Of a stretch of DNA of 64,000 nt, positions 41,133-50,055 are shown one piece after another; the first letter of the stretch is position 1, and the number at the start of each line of letters is the position of its first letter. The translations under genes and the position numbers were made by a program. The stretch lies in contig NZ_CP063808.1 in assembly GCF_018128905.1 (NCBI RefSeq), forward strand, positions 8,680,001 to 8,744,000. Reading direction: 5' to 3'. A model generated the notes under the pieces. That model was not told where the DNA came from. It worked only from the letters and a program-made list of their open reading frames with translations, and ran no database searches. Source of the stretch: Streptomyces sp. A2-16. GTDB taxonomy: Bacteria > Actinomycetota > Actinomycetes > Streptomycetales > Streptomycetaceae.

Positions 41133-42964
41133 GCCTGGCCTCCGTCCTGTCCCTGTCCGTACGCCTGCTCATGCGGTCCGGCGGTGCCCGGGAACCCCGG
41201 GGAGTCGAACGCCGACGGGTTGACGCCTCCGGCGCCGGGACCCGCCTGGTGCGGAATACGTGCCTCGTCGCCGTCCGACTCAGCGTCGCCCGTCGCGTGG
41301 GCCTCGCGCTCGGCGACGACCTCCTTGACGGCGTCGACCACGCCCCGGTAGCCGGAGCAGCGGCAGAGGTTGCCGCACAGCGCCTGGCGGGTCTCCAGCT
41401 CGGTGGGCGCGGGGTTGCCCTCCAGCAGGTCGTGCACGGTCATCGCCATGCCGGGCACGCAGAAGCCGCACTGCACGGCGCCGCACCGGGCGAGCGCCCG
41501 CTGCACGTCGGAGGGGCGGCCGTCCTCGGCGAGTCCCTCGACGGTGCGGACCTCGCTGCCTGCGGCGGTCACGGCGGGCACCAGGCAGGAGGCGACGAGC
41601 CGTCCGTCGACCTGGACGTTGCACGCCCCGCACTCGCCCTGCGAGCAGCCGTCCTTGGCGCCCGCGAGTCCGAGGCGCTCGCGCAGCACGTAGAGCAGCG
41701 ACTCGCCGATCCAGGCGTCGGTGACGGGGCGGTCGACGCCGTTGACGCGCAGGACGTAGGAGGCGAGGGGGTGTTCCTCGCCGGGGTGCGCGGGAGCCGG
41801 GTCGTCGGGGTCCTCGTCGGAGTCGCCCGCGTGTTCCTCCGTGCCCTCCGGCGCCGCTGCGTCGACGCCGTCGGCCGGGGCGTGCTCCGCGCCGGGCTCG
41901 GCGGGGCTCTCAGCGGCTTCCACGGCCTCTTCGGCGCCCTCGGCGGCCTCTTGGACCACCGAGGCCCCGCCAGGGCCGGGTGAGGGCTGTGAGGCGGCTG
42001 CGGAGGCGCTGTCCGGGTAGGACTCGGCGGAGTCGTGGGGCTGGGCGGTGTCGTGCGGGTCGGCGAGCGTGGCGCCGTGGCCGTCGCCGTGCGGGTGCGC
42101 GGGGCCGTGGGAGGCCTCGCCCGCCTCGGGGGGCCGCGGGGCGTCCGGGTGCGCGGCGGACGGCGGGTGCGTGTCGTCCGTCACGGCGTGCGCGGCCGCG
42201 GCCGGGTCTCCGTGCCGTTCGTCCGCCTCGCCGTCCGGTCCGTCGGCGGGCACGCGCGGGTGGCCGTCGCCGCCCTGACCGGTGGGACCGTCGACGGCCG
42301 GACCGCCCTGACCGTTGTCGAAGCCGCCCGTGTGCCCGTCACCGTGGGGCAGGTGCGGGTGCCCTTCCCCGGCGGGTCCACCGTGCTCGGGTCCGGCTCC
42401 CGGGCCGCCCTGGGGCTGGTCCCCCCACGGCTGGACCTGGGGGGTCGCCCAGGGTGCGGCAGCCCCGCCCGGCAGGGTCGCCGGCGGGGTGCCGCCCCAC
42501 TGCTCGACCAGGGACGACGTGGTGAACTCGCCCGATTCGTCCGGGAGGTCGCCGCCGGCGACGGGGATCGACCACTGGCCCGTGACGTCGTGGCCCGGCG
42601 CGGGCGCGGCCGCGGTCTCCTCGACGTTCCACTGCTGGGTGGTCGCGGGGTTGTACGTGAACTGCCCGGTGTGGCCCTGCGGAAGGGTGCTCGGGTCCGG
42701 CCACTGCGCGCCCTCGGCCGGTACGGCCCAGCCGCCGTTGCCCGCCGGGTCGGTCCCGTCGCCCGGCGCGGCCGTTATCTGCGGCGGCACATAGCCGTGA
42801 CCGGGCGCGGCGAGCGGACTGTCGGCGGAGGCCAGGAGGGCGTCGATGCCCCCTTCGGGGAGCTTCACGAAGGCGGTCGCGCCGTCGTCGTAGTCGCCCT
42901 GAGGGAGCGGGTCCCAGCGGCCCGCAGCCCGGGGCGTGCCCTCTCCGTGCTGGTCGTCGGTCAC
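41129..42964 (-). CDS. XDH-like [2Fe-2S] subunit with 400-residue disordered N-terminal extension
   Basis: A 611-aa protein in which only the last about 209 residues form the [2Fe-2S] electron-transfer subunit. The plant-type cluster uses CSQGECGAC (Cys440, 445, 448) and a further Cys460. The second uses Cys499, Cys502, Cys534 and Cys536 in QCGFC...CGNLCRC. Residues 1-402 are Pro/Gly/His/Asp/Gln-rich without domain features. Normal subunits are 150-200 aa. GTG start 42964 overlaps the FAD gene stop. Confidence 0.87.
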   Translation of the reverse strand: MTDDQHGEGTPRAAGRWDPLPQGDYDDGATAFVKLPEGGIDALLASADSPLAAPGHGYVPPQITAAPGDGTDPAGNGGWAVPAEGAQWPDPSTLPQGHTGQFTYNPATTQQWNVEETAAAPAPGHDVTGQWSIPVAGGDLPDESGEFTTSSLVEQWGGTPPATLPGGAAAPWATPQVQPWGDQPQGGPGAGPEHGGPAGEGHPHLPHGDGHTGGFDNGQGGPAVDGPTGQGGDGHPRVPADGPDGEADERHGDPAAAAHAVTDDTHPPSAAHPDAPRPPEAGEASHGPAHPHGDGHGATLADPHDTAQPHDSAESYPDSASAAASQPSPGPGGASVVQEAAEGAEEAVEAAESPAEPGAEHAPADGVDAAAPEGTEEHAGDSDEDPDDPAPAHPGEEHPLASYVLRVNGVDRPVTDAWIGESLLYVLRERLGLAGAKDGCSQGECGACNVQVDGRLVASCLVPAVTAAGSEVRTVEGLAEDGRPSDVQRALARCGAVQCGFCVPGMAMTVHDLLEGNPAPTELETRQALCGNLCRCSGYRGVVDAVKEVVAEREAHATGDAESDGDEARIPHQAGPGAGGVNPSAFDSPGFPGTAGPHEQAYGQGQDGGQA

Positions 42965-43854
42965 GAAAGTGCCCTCCCCAGTGCTCGTCGGGCCAGCGCG
43001 GCGACGGTGCGCCGCAGGTGCAGTACTGCGGGCGGATGCTGCGACACGGAGCCGTCCGGGCCCGGTGCCGGGTCGGGGATGCAGGCCGCGGCGACGTACT
43101 CGCCGAAGGCCTCCAGGGCCTCCGGGACGATCGCGCGGTTGTTGTCCCAGTCGATGAGCCGGGCGACCCACTGCTCGGCGTCCAGGGGCCGCAGCGGCAT
43201 CGGCGCTATGGCACCGACGGCGCACCTGACCCCGCGCCGGGCCGGGTCCAGGACCAGCGCGACGGAGGCCATCGCGCGGCCCGGTCCGGTGCGCCCTGTG
43301 ACCTTGAGGAAGACCTGCGGGGCGTGCAGCAGCGGCACGCGCACGTAGCCGATGAGTTCGCCGGCGCGCAGCATCTCCATGCCGGCCAGCAGGTGCGAGA
43401 CCGGCATCTCGCGGCGGGCTCCGTCGGGGCCCGCGATGATCAGGGTGGCTTCGAGGGCGGCGAGGACGGGCAGCGCGTCGCCCGTGGGGGCCGCCGAGGC
43501 GATGTTGCCGCCCAGGGTGCCCGCGTTGCGGATCTGCGGCGGGCCCGCGGCGCGGGCGGCTGCGGCCAGCGCGGGGATGAGCGCGGCGAAGTCGGGGCGG
43601 CCCATGCGCGCGTGCGTGAGTCCCGCGCCGAGCAGGGCGTGCCCGTCCTGGTACTGCCAGCCGCGGATCTCGCTGATCCGGCCGAGGCCGACGAGAGCGG
43701 CGGGCCTGAGCTGTCCGGAGTTGACGGCGGACATCAGGTCGGTGCCGCCGGCGACGGGCACGGCGGCGGGCATGGCGGTCAGCGCCGCCACGGCCTCGTC
43801 CAGCGTCGTGGGCAGCGTGACGGCCTGCGCCGCCTGCGGTGCGTGCGTGGTCAA
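42961..43854 (-). CDS. XDH-like FAD-binding subunit
   Basis: A 297-aa flavoprotein (CoxM/XdhB-like). The FAD motifs AVPVAGGTDLMSAVNSG and the RNAGTLGGNIASAAPTGDAL segment are conserved; a CO-dehydrogenase flavoprotein C-terminal domain follows. The start is inferred as TTG 43854, because GAAGGGG lies upstream and LTTHAPQ is close to the conserved domain. An upstream ATG at 43947 would add a basic region with no homology. First gene of the five-gene operon. Confidence 0.85.
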   Translation of the reverse strand: MTTHAPQAAQAVTLPTTLDEAVAALTAMPAAVPVAGGTDLMSAVNSGQLRPAALVGLGRISEIRGWQYQDGHALLGAGLTHARMGRPDFAALIPALAAAARAAGPPQIRNAGTLGGNIASAAPTGDALPVLAALEATLIIAGPDGARREMPVSHLLAGMEMLRAGELIGYVRVPLLHAPQVFLKVTGRTGPGRAMASVALVLDPARRGVRCAVGAIAPMPLRPLDAEQWVARLIDWDNNRAIVPEALEAFGEYVAAACIPDPAPGPDGSVSQHPPAVLHLRRTVAALARRALGRALS

Positions 43855-44090
43855 ACCGGCTGCCCCTTCCCGCTGCCCCACCTGGTCCTGCCCTGTTGCT
43901 GCCGTACGGTACGTGCTGACAGGGCGGACGTGGCAACTCTGGCACATCTTCGCAACACCCGAAGACAGGGGTCCGCTAGGAGGCGTTCGGCGGCTTTCGC
44001 CCGCCCCATCAGGGAGATGTTCCGTTTTCGCACGGCATCACCGGCACGCACCGATTGACACTCTTCGGTGACTCTTGAGGTCTTTTTCCC

Positions 44091-45722
44091 CTACCTGTTC
44101 GGGGGCGCCCCCTCGATGGGCCGGCCGAGCACCCCGGGCCGCTTCTGCCACGGGTGCGGACCCGTGGGCGGCCGGTAGCCGACGCCCAGGGCGTCGAGCA
44201 GCTCGTAGTGGGCGGCCATCCGCCGCTCGAAGTCGGCGAAGTCCCGTTCCGCGGGGGCGGGCAGAGGGCTCCAGGCCACTTCGGCGAAGGCCGCCAGCCG
44301 GGGGAAGGTCTGGTAGTCGACGCGCCCCTGGTCCTCCATCACCTCGGTCCACACGTTGGCCTGCGCGCCCAGGACGTGCACGGCCTCCTCGGGCGTCAAC
44401 TCCGGTGGAACGGGCTCGAACCGGTAGACGTCCTCCAGGGTGCGGACGTAGGCGATGGGGACCGGCTCGTCCGTGCCCGCGTCCTGCCGGTAGTCCAGGT
44501 ACACGTGCTGCTCGGGGCACATCACGACGTCGTGGCCGGAGCGGGCGGCGGCGATCCCGCCCTCGTAGCCGCGCCAGGAGGAGACCGCGGCGCCGTCGGC
44601 CAGCCCGCCCTCCAGGATCTCGTCCCAGCCGATGAGCCTGCGCCCGCGCGCGGAGAGCCACTTGTCGAAGTGCCCGATGAACCAGGACTGCAACTCGTCC
44701 TCGTCCGCGAGGCCGAGTTCCTCGATCCGGGCCTGGACGAGAGGTGACTCCCGCCACTGCTCCTTGGCGCATTCGTCGCCGCCGATGTGAATGAACTCGG
44801 AAGGGAACAGCTCCAGCAGTTCCTCGAACACGCCCTCGTAGAAGCGAAGGGTGTTGTCAGTGGGGGCGAGTACGTTCAGAGAGATGCCCCAGCTGTCCCA
44901 GACCGTGAGGGAGGTCGTGTCGATGACATCGGTGTTGCCGAGTTCCGGGTACGCGGCGATGGCCGCCTGCGAGTGCCCCGGTACGTCGATTTCGGGGACG
45001 ACGGTGATATGCCGCTCGGCGGCGTAGGCGACGATCTCGCGGATGTCGTCCTGCGTGTAGAAGCCGCCGTGCGGCTTCTCCTCCCACAACGGCGAGGCCC
45101 GGTGGCCGAATTTGGTGCGCGCCCGCCATGAGCCCACCTCGGTGAGCCGGGGGTACCTCTTGATCTCGATGCGCCAGCCCTGGTCGTCCGTCAGGTGGAA
45201 GTGGAAGACGTTGAGTTTGTGCGCGGCCATCAGATCGAGGTAGCGCAGCACGCCGTCCTTGGGCATGAAGTGCCGGGACACGTCGAGCATGAGACCGCGC
45301 CAGCGGAATCGCGGGGCGTCGCGGACGGTGACCGGGGGCACTTCCCAGGCGCGCGAGGAGGTGACGGGGGCGCGCCGGAAAGCGGCGGGGCCGAGCAGCT
45401 GACGGAAGGTCTGGGCGCCGTGGAACAAGCCCTGCGGGCTCGCCCCTTCGACGACGACCTGGTGCTCGTCCACGGTGAGGCGGTACGCCTCGGGGCTGCC
45501 GAGTTCCTCGGCGAGGGGCGGCGAGATCCGCAGCTGGATGCGGCTTTCGCCCGAGGCGTAGGGCTCCAGGGGCAGGCCCGTGGCCGCGCCGACCGTCGTG
45601 CGCAGCCAGCGGGCCACGCCTCCGGCGCCGGGGCCGGCCTCGATCTCGGTGGCCTCGTCGAGGACGAACACCTGCCCGTCCGAGGTGTCGACGCTCGACG
45701 GCGCCGGAATCAGTGACGTCAC
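44091..45722 (-). CDS. Beta-N-acetylhexosaminidase (GH20)
   Basis: A 543-aa GH20 enzyme that removes terminal GlcNAc from chito-oligosaccharides. The Asp316-Glu317 pair is in HIGGDECAK. The N-terminal domain (about 1-120) matches glycohydrolase family 20b. No signal peptide, so it is cytoplasmic and would act on imported oligosaccharides. The GTG start is next to the stop of the upstream permease. No dre site is visible upstream of the operon. Confidence 0.94.
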   Translation of the reverse strand: MTSLIPAPSSVDTSDGQVFVLDEATEIEAGPGAGGVARWLRTTVGAATGLPLEPYASGESRIQLRISPPLAEELGSPEAYRLTVDEHQVVVEGASPQGLFHGAQTFRQLLGPAAFRRAPVTSSRAWEVPPVTVRDAPRFRWRGLMLDVSRHFMPKDGVLRYLDLMAAHKLNVFHFHLTDDQGWRIEIKRYPRLTEVGSWRARTKFGHRASPLWEEKPHGGFYTQDDIREIVAYAAERHITVVPEIDVPGHSQAAIAAYPELGNTDVIDTTSLTVWDSWGISLNVLAPTDNTLRFYEGVFEELLELFPSEFIHIGGDECAKEQWRESPLVQARIEELGLADEDELQSWFIGHFDKWLSARGRRLIGWDEILEGGLADGAAVSSWRGYEGGIAAARSGHDVVMCPEQHVYLDYRQDAGTDEPVPIAYVRTLEDVYRFEPVPPELTPEEAVHVLGAQANVWTEVMEDQGRVDYQTFPRLAAFAEVAWSPLPAPAERDFADFERRMAAHYELLDALGVGYRPPTGPHPWQKRPGVLGRPIEGAPPNR

Positions 45723-45723
45723 G

Positions 45724-46557
45724 TCAGTCCTTAACCGCTCCGCCCAGTCCCGAGACCAGGCGTCGCTGTACGAGTACGAAGAACACCAGCACCGGAATCG
45801 TCATCACCGTGGACGCGGCCATGACCCCGCCCCAGTCGGGCTCGTCCGGCTTGTAGAAGACCAGCAGGGCCATCGGCAGCGTCGACTGCGAAGTGTCGCT
45901 GATGATGAACGACTTGGCGAAGAGGAAATCGTTCCAGGCCGAGATGAAGGAGAAGACGCTCGTGGCCACCAGGCCGGGGAGGACGAGCGGGAACAGAATC
46001 TGCCACAGGAATCGCGCACGGCTCGCCCCGTCGATGTACGCGGCCTCTTCCAGGGCTTCCGGAACGGCCTTCACGAACCCCCTCAGCATCCAGATCGCGA
46101 AGGGCAGCGAGAACGCGATGTGGGGCAGGACCAGCGAGCCCAGCGTGTTCAGCAGACCGAAGTCCCGCATCTGGAAGAACAAGGGGATGGTGAGGGCCTC
46201 CACGGGCACCATCTGGGCCACCAGAAACATGATCAACAAGGTGCTCCGGAAGCGGAAGCGGAATCGTGTGACAGCGGTCGCCGCGAGAAACGCGATCAAC
46301 GCAGAGACGATCACGACACTGCACGCGACGACAAGGCTGTTGACGAAATACCGACCGAAATCCTGCTGCTCGAACACGCGCCGGAAGGAATCCAGCGAGG
46401 GCGCGAGCGTCCAGGGCCGGGGCGCGGTCGACTCGATTTCTCCGGCCGGTTTGAAGGCGCCGAGCACCATCCAGTAGAGGGGGAAGGCGACGACGACCGC
46501 GATGAGCAACGCAGATGCCTCCGCGGCCAGCCGCCAGGGACGCCGTAGAGGATTCAC
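45724..46557 (-). CDS. ABC sugar transporter permease (MalG-like)
   Basis: A 277-aa membrane protein with six helices. The EAA loop is EEAAYIDGASRARFLWQILFPL at residues of about 190-211, a type-I importer hallmark that docks the ATPase. GTG 46557 overlaps the stop of the other permease. The ATPase is not in the operon; Streptomyces often use a shared MsiK ATPase. Confidence 0.92.
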   Translation of the reverse strand: MNPLRRPWRLAAEASALLIAVVVAFPLYWMVLGAFKPAGEIESTAPRPWTLAPSLDSFRRVFEQQDFGRYFVNSLVVACSVVIVSALIAFLAATAVTRFRFRFRSTLLIMFLVAQMVPVEALTIPLFFQMRDFGLLNTLGSLVLPHIAFSLPFAIWMLRGFVKAVPEALEEAAYIDGASRARFLWQILFPLVLPGLVATSVFSFISAWNDFLFAKSFIISDTSQSTLPMALLVFYKPDEPDWGGVMAASTVMTIPVLVFFVLVQRRLVSGLGGAVKD

Positions 46558-47444
46558 AGCTCCTCCCCCTGGCGGTGCAGCAGTCGCAGGTACACCAGCG
46601 TGACCGCGAGCAGGATGAGCAGCATCACCACTCCGATCGCCGAGCCGAGGCTGTACTGCGAGGAGGCGAAGGCCTGCTGGTAGGCGTAGACGTTCAGGAC
46701 GAGGTTCTGGCCCGCGATGCCGCCGCCGTTCGTCATGACGTAGATCTGGGTGAAGACCTTGAAGTCCCAGATGACCGACTGGATGGTCACGACGGTCAGG
46801 ATCGGCCGCAGCATCGGCGCGAGGACCGACCGCCAGACGCGCCACTGCGAGGCCCCGTCCAGCGCAGCGGCCTCCAGCACCTCGGCCGGTACGGCGCGGA
46901 TCCCGGCGTAGACCGTGACCATGACGAACGGGAAGGAGCACCAGACGACTTCGAGCAGGACGAGGAAGAACGCGCTGAGCCTGCCGTACGTCCAGGAGTG
47001 CTCGCCGAGCCCCAGCAGCCGGTTCACCGGGCCGAAGTCGGGGTCGAAGAGGAAGAGCCAGACCGTCGAGCCGGTCACCGCCGGGGTGGCCCAGGCCCCG
47101 AGCGCGGCCAGCATCAGCGCCAGCCGCGGCACGGCGCGCACACGTGTGAGCAGCACGGCCAGCGCGCACCCGACGGCGAGCGTCGAGCCGACACAGCCCG
47201 CCGCGAAGAGCACGGTGGCCAGCAGCACCCGCCAGAACTCCGGGTCGGAGAACAGCGCGGAGTAGTTCCCGAACCCCTGGAAGGTGGTCGGTTCACCGCC
47301 GCTGACCTGGGCCTGGGTGTACTGGAAGAAGGAGATCAGGCCGAGTTGCCAGACGGGGTAGACGAGGAGTCCGCCGAGGACGACGAGAGCGGGGGCGAGA
47401 TAGAGCCAGGGTGTCCAGGTGGTGCGGTGGTTCACAGAGGTCAC
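46554..47444 (-). CDS. ABC sugar transporter permease (MalF-like)
   Basis: A 296-aa membrane protein with six helices and the EAA loop LEAAALDGASQWRVWRSVLAP. It pairs with the following MalG-like permease. Its GTG overlaps the stop of the solute-binding protein (GTGA). Confidence 0.92.
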   Translation of the reverse strand: MTSVNHRTTWTPWLYLAPALVVLGGLLVYPVWQLGLISFFQYTQAQVSGGEPTTFQGFGNYSALFSDPEFWRVLLATVLFAAGCVGSTLAVGCALAVLLTRVRAVPRLALMLAALGAWATPAVTGSTVWLFLFDPDFGPVNRLLGLGEHSWTYGRLSAFFLVLLEVVWCSFPFVMVTVYAGIRAVPAEVLEAAALDGASQWRVWRSVLAPMLRPILTVVTIQSVIWDFKVFTQIYVMTNGGGIAGQNLVLNVYAYQQAFASSQYSLGSAIGVVMLLILLAVTLVYLRLLHRQGEEL

Positions 47445-48736
47445 CCGGCGGATCCGAACGCGGCGTTCATCTTCTTCGCGGCTTCCCCGGAGGCCGCCGC
47501 CACCCCCTTCTTGCCGCTGATGACCTCCTGGAACATCGTCGGCAGCACCAGCGAGGAGTCGATCTGCGACCAGGCGGGCGACGCGGGCACGAACTTCGTC
47601 CCGGCCGCGAGGGTCTGTGCGAACGGCTTCACGTACGGCTGGTCGGCCGCGGCCTGCTGCCGGACGTCAGCGAAGGTCGGCAGGAACCCCATCGCGTCGA
47701 ACATCGCCGCCTGCGTCTTCTTCGAGGTGAGCTGCTCCATCAGCTGAACCGCCAGCGTCCGGTGCGAGGTGCTCTTGAGCACTCCGATGTTGTTGCCGCC
47801 GGCGAACGCGGGTGCGATCGAGCCCGCGGAGACCCCCGGCAGCGGCACCACCGCGTATTTGCCCTTGACCTTCCCGGCCTCCACCGCCGTATGGCTGAAG
47901 TCGCCCCCGATCGCCATGCCGGCCTTGCCGGCCGCGAACGCGGTGATCGTGTCGTTGCCGCCCATGCCGGCGCACTTGGCGGCGGGGCAGTTGTCGTCGG
48001 TGAAGAGCGAGGTGTACTCCTTGATGCCCTTCTGCGCGGCCGCGGTGGAGATCGCGGAGGCGTAGGAGCCGCCCTTGCCGGTGGCGAGTTCGCCGCCGTT
48101 GGCCCAGATGAAGGGCATCGCGCCGTAGGTGTAGGCGCCGCCGACGACCAGGCCGTACAACTCGGGCTTCGCGGCGCGGATCTTGCGGGCGGTCACCGCC
48201 AGCTCGGCCATCGTCCTCGGGACCTGGAGACCGAGGGCGTGAAAGACGTCGGTCCGGTAGTACAGGGCGCGGACGCCGACGTAGAACGGCGAGCCGTACA
48301 CCTTGCCGTCCACGGTGACCGACGTCCTCGCCGTGGGGTCGGTGTCCTTGGCCTCGCTCCAGTCGCCGAACTCCTCGGTGACGTCGAGAAGTCCGCCGTC
48401 CTTCACATAGCCGGCGGTGTCGGTGTTGCCGAACTCCATCACGTCGGGCGCGGAGGAGGGGTCGTTGAAGGCGGCCTTGACGCGCTGGGCGCGGGTCTCC
48501 ACGGGGATGTACTCGACGTCGACCTTGGTGTTGTCGTGGGCCTTCTCGAAGGCGGCGACGACGGAGTCGACGACCTTCTCCTTCGGCTTGTTGCCGACCT
48601 CCTGGAAGAGCCAGACGCGCAGGGTGCCGTCCTTCTCGTCCTTGTCGGAGGAGGAGTTGGAGGAGGTCTGGGGTGCGCAGGCCGTGACCACCAGGGCGGT
48701 CAGGAGCAGGGCGGGGATGCGGGGGGAGAGCTTCAT
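47441..48736 (-). CDS. ABC transporter sugar-binding lipoprotein
   Basis: A 431-aa extracellular solute-binding protein of family 1. The lipobox is VVTAC (Cys at 20), followed by a Ser/Asp/Lys linker and the substrate fold (LRVWLFQEVG, APDVMEFGNTDTAGYV). GGAGGAATC precedes the ATG at 48736; the ORF continues upstream through the promoter. With the hexosaminidase, it probably imports GlcNAc oligosaccharides such as chitobiose. Confidence 0.92.
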   Translation of the reverse strand: MKLSPRIPALLLTALVVTACAPQTSSNSSSDKDEKDGTLRVWLFQEVGNKPKEKVVDSVVAAFEKAHDNTKVDVEYIPVETRAQRVKAAFNDPSSAPDVMEFGNTDTAGYVKDGGLLDVTEEFGDWSEAKDTDPTARTSVTVDGKVYGSPFYVGVRALYYRTDVFHALGLQVPRTMAELAVTARKIRAAKPELYGLVVGGAYTYGAMPFIWANGGELATGKGGSYASAISTAAAQKGIKEYTSLFTDDNCPAAKCAGMGGNDTITAFAAGKAGMAIGGDFSHTAVEAGKVKGKYAVVPLPGVSAGSIAPAFAGGNNIGVLKSTSHRTLAVQLMEQLTSKKTQAAMFDAMGFLPTFADVRQQAAADQPYVKPFAQTLAAGTKFVPASPAWSQIDSSLVLPTMFQEVISGKKGVAAASGEAAKKMNAAFGSAG

Positions 48737-48756
48737 GGAGTGATTCCTCCGGAGCA

Positions 48757-48774
48757 TGCGTTGCAACATACGCA
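48757..48774. promoter_or_regulatory. Candidate operator upstream of the sugar ABC operon
   Basis: TGCGT and ACGCA arms flank an 8-bp centre (TGCGTTGCAACATACGCA), 20 bp before the RBS of the solute-binding protein. A second GCAACG lies at about 48796. This is not a dre site. LacI- or ROK-type regulators are plausible but unproven. Confidence 0.4.
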
Positions 48775-48853
48775 ATGACGATTTCGCTCAACGCAACGGA
48801 GGTTATGGCTTGCATGAACACGCCCACAAGAGGTCTCAACCACTTCGTGACAC

Positions 48854-48899
48854 GCGAGAGGCCCCCGGGGCGCACGAAACGCGCCTCGGGGGCCTCGCG
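48854..48899. terminator. Terminator of the DUF3039 gene
   Basis: GAGAGGCCCCCGGGGCGC pairs with GCGCCTCGGGGGCCTCGC with one bulge. It lies just past the DUF3039 stop and before the sugar operon promoter. Confidence 0.75.
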
Positions 48900-48920
48900 A
48901 AGCTCAGCCGGACGGCAGTC

Positions 48921-49199
48921 CTACTTGTCGCCGCCCTTGTCGTCGTCCCCGGAACCCATGGACTCGTAGATCTCCTTGCACATGGGGCACACGGGGTACT
49001 TCTTGGGATCGCGGCCCGGTACCCAGACCTTGCCGCACAGCGCCACGACGGGAGTCCCGTCGAGGGCGCTCGCCATGATCTTGTCCTTCTGGACGTAGTG
49101 GGCGAAGCGCTCGTGGTCGCCGTCGCCGTGGGAAGTCTGCGGCGTGGGCTCGACGAGGGTCCCCGTACCAGTCCCGCGCTCGGGCTCGAGAGTGCTCAT
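48921..49199 (-). CDS. DUF3039 family protein
   Basis: A 92-aa protein with an acidic, Thr-rich head and a conserved core (RFAHYVQKDKIMASALDGTPVVALCGKVWVP, then KYPVCPMCKEIYE; broken here at family blocks). Cys55, Cys71 and Cys74 suggest zinc binding. It is a frequent neighbour of AlgH and MurA in Streptomyces. Function unknown. Confidence 0.82.
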   Translation of the reverse strand: MSTLEPERGTGTGTLVEPTPQTSHGDGDHERFAHYVQKDKIMASALDGTPVVALCGKVWVPGRDPKKYPVCPMCKEIYESMGSGDDDKGGDK

Positions 49200-49228
49200 A
49201 TCGCCAAGAGTACTGAAGGTCACATGGA

Positions 49229-49801
49229 TCAGTTCAGCGAAGGGTCGTCCGGGTACGTGGCCACCATCGCCAGTTCGTTGCGCTGGCGGCGCAGGACCTC
49301 GCGCCAGAGTCTCTCGGGGGACGGGGAGGAGACGTCGCCGGGTTCCGACTCGACGACGTACCAGGCACCCTCCACCAGCTCGTCCTCCAGCTGACCGGGG
49401 CCCCAGCCGGCGTACCCGGCGAAGATGCGCAGGCTGCCGAGGGCCGAGGCGAGCAGCTCGGGCGGGGCCTCCAGGTCGACCAGGCCGATCGCGCCGTGCA
49501 CTCTGCGCCAGCCCAGCGGGGCTCCGTCGACGGCCCCGCCGCCGGGGATGACGGCGACCCCGAGGGCGGAGTCCAGGGAGACCGGGCCGCCCTGGAAGAC
49601 GACACCCGGTTCGCCCGCGAGCTCGGCCCAGCCCTCCAGGATGTCGCCGACGTCCACCGGGGTGGGCCGGTTGAGGACGACACCGAGGGAGCCCTCCTCG
49701 TCGTGGTCGAGAAGGAGCACCACCGCACGGTCGAAGTTCGGGTCCGCCAGGGCGGGCGTTGCCACGAGCAACCGCCCTGTGAGCGAGGACACCTCGGTCA
49801 T
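49229..49801 (-). CDS. YqgE/AlgH family protein
   Basis: A 190-aa protein of the YqgE/AlgH (DUF179) family. Diagnostic blocks are LLVATPALADPNFDRAVVLL, GSLGVVLNRPT, GGPVSLDS and GYAGWGPGQLEDELVEGAW. AlgH proteins have been linked to alginate control in Pseudomonas but their biochemical role is unclear. The start MTEVSSLTGRLL is chosen by family; an ATG three codons upstream exists. Confidence 0.9.
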   Translation of the reverse strand: MTEVSSLTGRLLVATPALADPNFDRAVVLLLDHDEEGSLGVVLNRPTPVDVGDILEGWAELAGEPGVVFQGGPVSLDSALGVAVIPGGGAVDGAPLGWRRVHGAIGLVDLEAPPELLASALGSLRIFAGYAGWGPGQLEDELVEGAWYVVESEPGDVSSPSPERLWREVLRRQRNELAMVATYPDDPSLN

Positions 49802-50055
49802 GCCAGACATGATCCCGCATCTTCCCTCCGCGTGGGGAGGCAATGCCTGTTCGGCGGTGGATGCAGCTCAGAGCGCACCGATGCGCCGTGAGCGCACGCC
49901 GGGCGCCGGTGACCCCATGTGCCCGTCGGCTAGCAGGCCGTGTTGTGACAGAGCTATGACGTGGCTGGGCGGCACTTGGGCTTACGGAAGGGGGGTGGGC
50001 GGCGATTACCCTTGTCCCTTCTGGCCCCTGCCCGACTCATCGGAACGCGAGATAC

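Noticed and set aside
41129..43945. 938-aa ORF including the Fe-S subunit and a longer N-terminus
   Set aside because: The first 327 codons are another frame of the FAD-subunit gene, which has clear FAD motifs; the GTG at 42964 overlapping the FAD stop is the real start.
44091..48801. DasR (dre) site upstream of hexosaminidase/ABC operon
   Set aside because: I looked for the ACTGGTCTAGACCACT pattern upstream of 48736 and at the gene junctions and did not see it; a different palindrome is present.
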